A DNA stretch of 64,000 nt. Source: Nocardioides sediminis. GTDB taxonomy: Bacteria; Actinomycetota; Actinomycetes; Propionibacteriales; Nocardioidaceae. This document shows positions 60,396-64,000 of this stretch, in pieces. The position numbers and the translations under genes were made by a program. Below the pieces are notes generated by a model. The model was not told the DNA's origin. It did no database searches and saw only the letters and a list, made by a program, of their open reading frames with translations. The stretch covers positions 496,001 to 560,000 of the forward strand of contig NZ_PZYZ01000001.1 in assembly GCF_003047295.1 (NCBI RefSeq), in the 5' to 3' direction. Position 1 is the first letter of the stretch. Each line of letters opens with the position of its first letter.

Positions 60396-61046
60396 TCAGG
60401 TGAAGACGGGGACCCGCGCGCCGGCGAGGTCGGCGACCTCGTCGGACGTCGGGACCGCCCGCCCCGTGCCGACCAGGGCCACCCGCTCGTCGGTCCAGCC
60501 GGAGACCGACGCCGCCGGACCGAGGAGGGCCTCGACGACGCGGCGCACCTCGGTCATGCCCTCCGGAGGCGGGCCCGGGGCGTCCAGCGACGTCACGAGG
60601 TCGACGTGGTGCAGCGTGGCCTCCACGACCAGGGTGCTGGTCAGGTCGGCGACGGTGAGCGCGTGCCCCTGCGTCGCGACGACCGCGGCCGGGTCGGCCG
60701 CCTCGAACGCGCGCGCCGCCGCGGCCGCGGACTCGACGTACCGGTCCCGCAGACCCGTCCAGGACCAGGGGAGCGACTCGGCGCGCGTCCAGCGCCGGGT
60801 CTCCTCGTCGGCGTCCGCGTCGCTTCCCCAGTCCGCCCAGTAGCGCACGGCGTCGCAGTCGGCGGCGCGGCCGGCCGGCGTGTGGACCGCCACGAGCGCC
60901 CGCACCGTGTCGGCGCGCAGGTGGGTCACGAGGTCGCGCACCACCCACCCGAGGCAACCGGTCGGGGTCCAGGCGTCCGCGTCGCCCAGCCCCGCCACCA
61001 CGTCGGCGAGCGGGCCGTAGGCCGAGGCGAGCGGACCTGGGGTCAT
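60396..61046 (-). CDS. TIGR03083-type mycothiol-dependent maleylpyruvate-isomerase-like protein
   Basis: A 216-residue DinB-like helical bundle. Features are WTPTGCLGWVVRDLVTHLRA with an N-terminal domain histidine, and VVEATLHHVDLVTSLD with two adjacent histidines that would complete a metal site. The family uses mycothiol as cofactor or substrate, which agrees with mshB in the genome. The ATG at 61046 overlaps the stop of the DUF2505 gene by 4 bp (ATGA), so it is coupled to that gene. Confidence 0.8.
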   Translation of the reverse strand: MTPGPLASAYGPLADVVAGLGDADAWTPTGCLGWVVRDLVTHLRADTVRALVAVHTPAGRAADCDAVRYWADWGSDADADEETRRWTRAESLPWSWTGLRDRYVESAAAAARAFEAADPAAVVATQGHALTVADLTSTLVVEATLHHVDLVTSLDAPGPPPEGMTEVRRVVEALLGPAASVSGWTDERVALVGTGRAVPTSDEVADLAGARVPVFT

Positions 61047-61513
61047 CGGGCCAGCCACTCCCGACCGACCTCGTGCTCCTTGTCCAGGGCCTTGTGCAGC
61101 ATGTCGGCGACGAGCTTCTCGATCTTGCCGGCGACCAAGGGGATGCCGACCGTGATCGTGAGCTCGACGACCTCGAGGGTCCGACCCCCCGCCGGCTCGA
61201 GCCGGGCCGTCCCGCTCATGTCCCCGGGCTTGCCGGGGATGGTGACCTGGACCTCGGCGGTGTGACCGGCCGTCCAGTCCTCCACCTGCAGGATGTCGAT
61301 CTCGTCCCCGACGATCTTGCGGGCGAACGACGGGATGCCGGCCGCCGACTGCACCTGCTCGATCCTGACGATGCGGTCCTCCACGGTCGCGGATCCCCGC
61401 AGGACCCGCATGCGCGCCAGCACCTCCTCACGGAAGGAGGCGTCGACGAGCATGGCGGCGACGGCGTCGGCCTCGGCGTCGTACGCCAGCTCCTTGCGCA
61501 GCGAGGTGGCCAT
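61043..61513 (-). CDS. DUF2505 (START/SRPBCC-like) protein
   Basis: A 156-residue protein with a helix-grip-like organisation: MATSLRKELAYDAEADAVAA, a strand region with VEDWTAGHTAEVQVTIPGKP, and a long C-terminal helix, VAGKIEKLVADMLHKALDKE. It matches actinobacterial DUF2505, a relative of the START/SRPBCC superfamily. The ligand is unknown. It is coupled to the downstream TIGR03083-type gene. Confidence 0.82.
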   Translation of the reverse strand: MATSLRKELAYDAEADAVAAMLVDASFREEVLARMRVLRGSATVEDRIVRIEQVQSAAGIPSFARKIVGDEIDILQVEDWTAGHTAEVQVTIPGKPGDMSGTARLEPAGGRTLEVVELTITVGIPLVAGKIEKLVADMLHKALDKEHEVGREWLAR

Positions 61514-61772
61514 CAGCGGGCGGGGCGTTCGTGTGTGTGCGGCATGCGGCACATCATGGCGGAGTCGCCCACCTCGAGGCCACGCCGAGCCCGGTCGCCG
61601 CGCCGTGGACGGTCACCTCGGTGCGCCCGCGGGACTGCCCCGCGGGGCGTCGGGAGCCCATCCCGAAAGTTGGGGGAATGGGCGAGAGATCTGCGGTTCC
61701 TCCCCCGGGCGTCTGATCAGCATGGCCCGTCGGGGGCCCGCGCACGTGATCCGCACGAGATTGGAACGACGG
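61514..61772. promoter_or_regulatory. Intergenic leader of the exopolysaccharide locus with two inverted repeats
   Basis: This 259-bp gap has no convincing gene. GCCCATCCC (61656-61664) pairs with GGGGGAATGGGC (61672-61683), with a small bulge, around GAAAGTT. Before it, CCCGCGGG (61626-61633) and CCCCGCGGGG (61638-61647) are adjacent palindromes. Since a sugar dehydrogenase and a glycosyltransferase follow, the hairpins are candidate control elements for polysaccharide expression. Confidence 0.45.
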
Positions 61773-63092
61773 ATGAGGGTTGCTGTCTTCGGACTGGGCT
61801 ACGTCGGGACGGTCACCGCCGCGTGCCTGGCCTCCGGCGGTCACGAGGTGGTCGGGGTGGACGTCGACCCGGGCAAGGTGGACACCGTCAATGGCGGCGC
61901 CAGTCCCGTGGTCGAGCCCGGGCTCGCCCCGCTGGTGTCCGAGGCGGTCGCCGCCGGCCGTCTCCGGGCCACGACGACGGCCGCGCCCGCCCTCGAGCGC
62001 GCCGACGTCTCGCTCATCTGCGTGGGGACGCCGTCGGCGCCCGGGGGAGCGACCGACCTCGCCTACGTGGAACGCGCCCTGGACGACGTACGCCGGGCGC
62101 TGGAGGTGGCGACGCCGCCGCCGGGCGGGCACCACACCGTCGTCATCCGGAGCACGGTGCCACCCGGCACCGGTGAGGAGCTGGTCGCCCCCCGGTTCGC
62201 CGGGCCGCTCCCGGACGGCTGGGCGGTCGCGACGGCCATGTGCCCGGAGTTCCTGCGCGAGGGCTTCGGGGTCAGCGACTTCTTCGAGCCGCCCTACATC
62301 GTGGTCGGGAGCGACGACGTGGCCGCCAGCGGGCAGCTCGAGGAGCTCTTCGGGTTCGTCGACGCGCCGTGCCACCGGGTGTCGGTCGCCACGGCGGAGG
62401 CGCTCAAGTTCGCGTGCAACGCCTTCCACGCCACCAAGGTCTCCTTCGCCAACGAGGTCGCCCGGGTCTTCCGCGGTCACGGCGTGGACACCCGCGAGGT
62501 GATGAGCCTGTTCTGCCGGGACACCAAGCTCAACATCTCCCCGCGCTACCTGCGGCCCGGCTTCGCCTTCGGCGGCTCGTGCCTGCCCAAGGACCTGCGC
62601 TCGATGCTGCACCTCGCGCGGATCGACGACGTGGACGCCCCGCTCCTGTCGGGGGTCATGCAGACCAACGACCTGGTCCTGCGTGCCGCCGTCGACCGCG
62701 TCCTGGCGACGGAGCAGCGCCGCGTCGCCCTGCTGGGGCTCAGCTTCAAGTCCGGCACCGACGACCTGCGGGAGAGCCCCAACGTCGACCTCGCCGAGCG
62801 GTTGATCGGCAAGGGGTTCGACGTGCGCATCTACGACCCGCTGGTCAACCCCGCCCGGCTGGTGGGAGCCAACCTCCGGCACGTGGAGGAGCGGCTGCCG
62901 CACCTCGGCCGGCTGCTGACGGACACGCCGGAGGAGGCGCTGGACGGGGCCGACGTGGCGATCGTCTCCGACGGCGGGCCGGAGGTGGTCGCGGCCACGG
63001 TCGCGGCGGACCCCTCACTGGTGATCGACCTCAACGGGGGACTCGGCCCGGCGGTGGAGGGGCTCGCCGGGTACGAAGGGGTGCTCTGGTGA
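61773..63092 (+). CDS. UDP-glucose/GDP-mannose 6-dehydrogenase family protein
   Basis: A 439-residue NAD-dependent nucleotide-sugar dehydrogenase that makes a uronic acid donor. The NAD-binding motif is VAVFGLGYVGTVTAACLASG, the catalytic cysteine is in GFAFGGSCLPKDLRSM, and the third domain has ALLGLSFKSGTDDLRESPNV. The sequence is nearest the AlgD-like branch, but UDP-glucose versus GDP-mannose cannot be told from these motifs. The ATG at 61773 is preceded by GGAACGACGG. The next gene, a GT4, overlaps by 4 bp, pointing to exopolysaccharide synthesis. Confidence 0.9.
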   Translation: MRVAVFGLGYVGTVTAACLASGGHEVVGVDVDPGKVDTVNGGASPVVEPGLAPLVSEAVAAGRLRATTTAAPALERADVSLICVGTPSAPGGATDLAYVERALDDVRRALEVATPPPGGHHTVVIRSTVPPGTGEELVAPRFAGPLPDGWAVATAMCPEFLREGFGVSDFFEPPYIVVGSDDVAASGQLEELFGFVDAPCHRVSVATAEALKFACNAFHATKVSFANEVARVFRGHGVDTREVMSLFCRDTKLNISPRYLRPGFAFGGSCLPKDLRSMLHLARIDDVDAPLLSGVMQTNDLVLRAAVDRVLATEQRRVALLGLSFKSGTDDLRESPNVDLAERLIGKGFDVRIYDPLVNPARLVGANLRHVEERLPHLGRLLTDTPEEALDGADVAIVSDGGPEVVAATVAADPSLVIDLNGGLGPAVEGLAGYEGVLW

Positions 63093-64000
63093 CTCGGGCG
63101 CGAGAGGTCCACCGCGCCCACGGGCGGCCCCGGGTGCTGGTGATCGTGCAGAACCTGCACGTGCCCTTCGACCGTCGCGTCTGGTTGGAGTGCGGGACGC
63201 TGACCCGCGCCGGCTACGACGTCACCGTCATCTGCCCTCGAGGTCCCGAGTCCGCGCGCCGGGAGGTGATCGACGGAGTGACCGTGCGGACCTACCGCTC
63301 GCGCGCCCCGGGCAAGGGCGGCATCGGGTTCGTCGCGGAGTTCACCCACTCCTTCCTCGCCACCACCATCCGGGCCCTGGACGAGCGCCGCCGCGGCGGC
63401 GCCTTCGCGGTCGTGCAGGCGTGCAACCCGCCGGACATCTTCTGGCCGCTCGCGAGGCTATTGCGCCTCCTGGACGGGTCGGCCTTCGTCTTCGACCACC
63501 ACGACCTGTGCCCCGAGCTGTACGAGTCCCGGTTCCCGACAGGGTCCCGCCTCCCGCTGCGCGCCCTGCTCTGGCTGGAGCGCATGACCTTCAGGACCGC
63601 CGACCGGGTCGTCTCCACCAACGACTCGTACGCCGAGATCGCCCGGCGTCGCGGCGGCAAGCGGCCCGAGCACGTGACGGTGGTCAGGACGGGACCGGAC
63701 CCGGAGCGGCTGAGCCCCGGCCCCGCGGACCCCGCCCGGCGACGCGGCCATGCCCACCTCGCGGCGTACCTCGGCGTCATGGGACCGCAGGACGGGGTCG
63801 ACCTGGCGTTGGCTGCGGCGGACGTCGTGGTCAACCGGTGGGGCCGCACCGACATCGCCTTCACGCTGATGGGATCGGGCGACTGCTTCGAGGAGCTGGT
63901 CGCGCAGCGGGACCGGCTGGGACTGCGGGACCACGTCGAGCTGACGGGCCGGGTGCCCGACGAAACCGTGGCGGCAGTGCTGAGGACCGCTGACGTCGGC
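63089..64000 (+). CDS. Group 4 glycosyltransferase (3' end cut by window)
   Basis: The first 304 residues of a GT-B glycosyltransferase; no stop codon is met before the window ends. The N-terminal domain has RVLVIVQNLHVPFDRRVWLE and GYDVTVICPRGPE. The donor side begins YLGVMGPQDGVDLALAAADV, a pattern common in actinobacterial exopolysaccharide GT4 enzymes, and continues FTLMGSGDCFEELV. The GTG start overlaps the dehydrogenase stop, so both belong to the same operon. The sugar transferred is unknown. Confidence 0.88.
   Translation, partial: MTRAREVHRAHGRPRVLVIVQNLHVPFDRRVWLECGTLTRAGYDVTVICPRGPESARREVIDGVTVRTYRSRAPGKGGIGFVAEFTHSFLATTIRALDERRRGGAFAVVQACNPPDIFWPLARLLRLLDGSAFVFDHHDLCPELYESRFPTGSRLPLRALLWLERMTFRTADRVVSTNDSYAEIARRRGGKRPEHVTVVRTGPDPERLSPGPADPARRRGHAHLAAYLGVMGPQDGVDLALAAADVVVNRWGRTDIAFTLMGSGDCFEELVAQRDRLGLRDHVELTGRVPDETVAAVLRTADVG

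Overview
The window is a very GC-rich, densely packed actinobacterial chromosome segment. Family content points to a Nocardioides-like member of the Nocardioidaceae, although the exact genus is an inference. The pointers are mshB (mycothiol), PaaX, two WS/DGAT acyltransferases, an ileS T-box leader of the actinobacterial type, a SigE / zinc anti-sigma / HtrA cassette, many GTG starts, and many promoters that leave only 6-8 nt before the start codon (leaderless genes). I see no rRNA, tRNA, CRISPR array, insertion sequence or prophage.

Layout. 0-11 kb: end of a molybdate uptake locus (modA, TOBE/HTH protein), xseAB facing ispH and a YrdC-family gene, a lipoprotein-type class B PBP, rmuC, xth and a secreted astacin-like protease. 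11-23 kb: two PH-domain membrane proteins, a GH16-like protein with FG-GAP repeats, ychF, WS/DGAT, an HNH protein, an MFS/LysR divergent pair, a thioesterase and a CBS protein. 23-29 kb: a translationally coupled nudix / small protein / EamA run, mshB with its membrane partner, a VanW protein, and a TspO-like gene broken by a single stop codon. 29-37 kb: an archaeal-type AspRS with a T-box-like leader whose hairpin would mask the Shine-Dalgarno sequence, a GNAT protein divergent from fdxA-dapC, a small protein whose N-terminus resembles Hfq/Sm, a two-domain cell-wall hydrolase and dapD. 37-48 kb: T-box-ileS, dapE-LOG-DivIVA-like, an M14 peptidase, enoyl-CoA hydratase/PaaX, DUF3117-pepA and an O-methyltransferase with an apparent ATC start. 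48-54.8 kb: sigE-anti-sigma-htrA, an orphan CpaB/CpaE-like pair and a secreted RTX protein. 54.8-64 kb: a membrane protein with a cupredoxin-like lipoprotein, a second WS/DGAT with an altered active site, pruA, two small-domain genes, and the start of an exopolysaccharide locus (nucleotide-sugar dehydrogenase and GT4, the latter running off the end).

Most genes are housekeeping. Lysine/DAP synthesis by the succinylase route is represented by dapC, dapD and dapE in three separate transcription units. The more unusual points are the Hfq/Sm-like protein in a phylum thought to lack Hfq, the T-box on a second-type AspRS, two unrelated families of intergenic palindromes (29.34-29.45 kb; 17.94-18.01 kb with 34.10-34.18 kb), and three proteins or genes that depart from their family at a key position (TspO-like stop, HNH without its histidine, WS/DGAT HQ motif).
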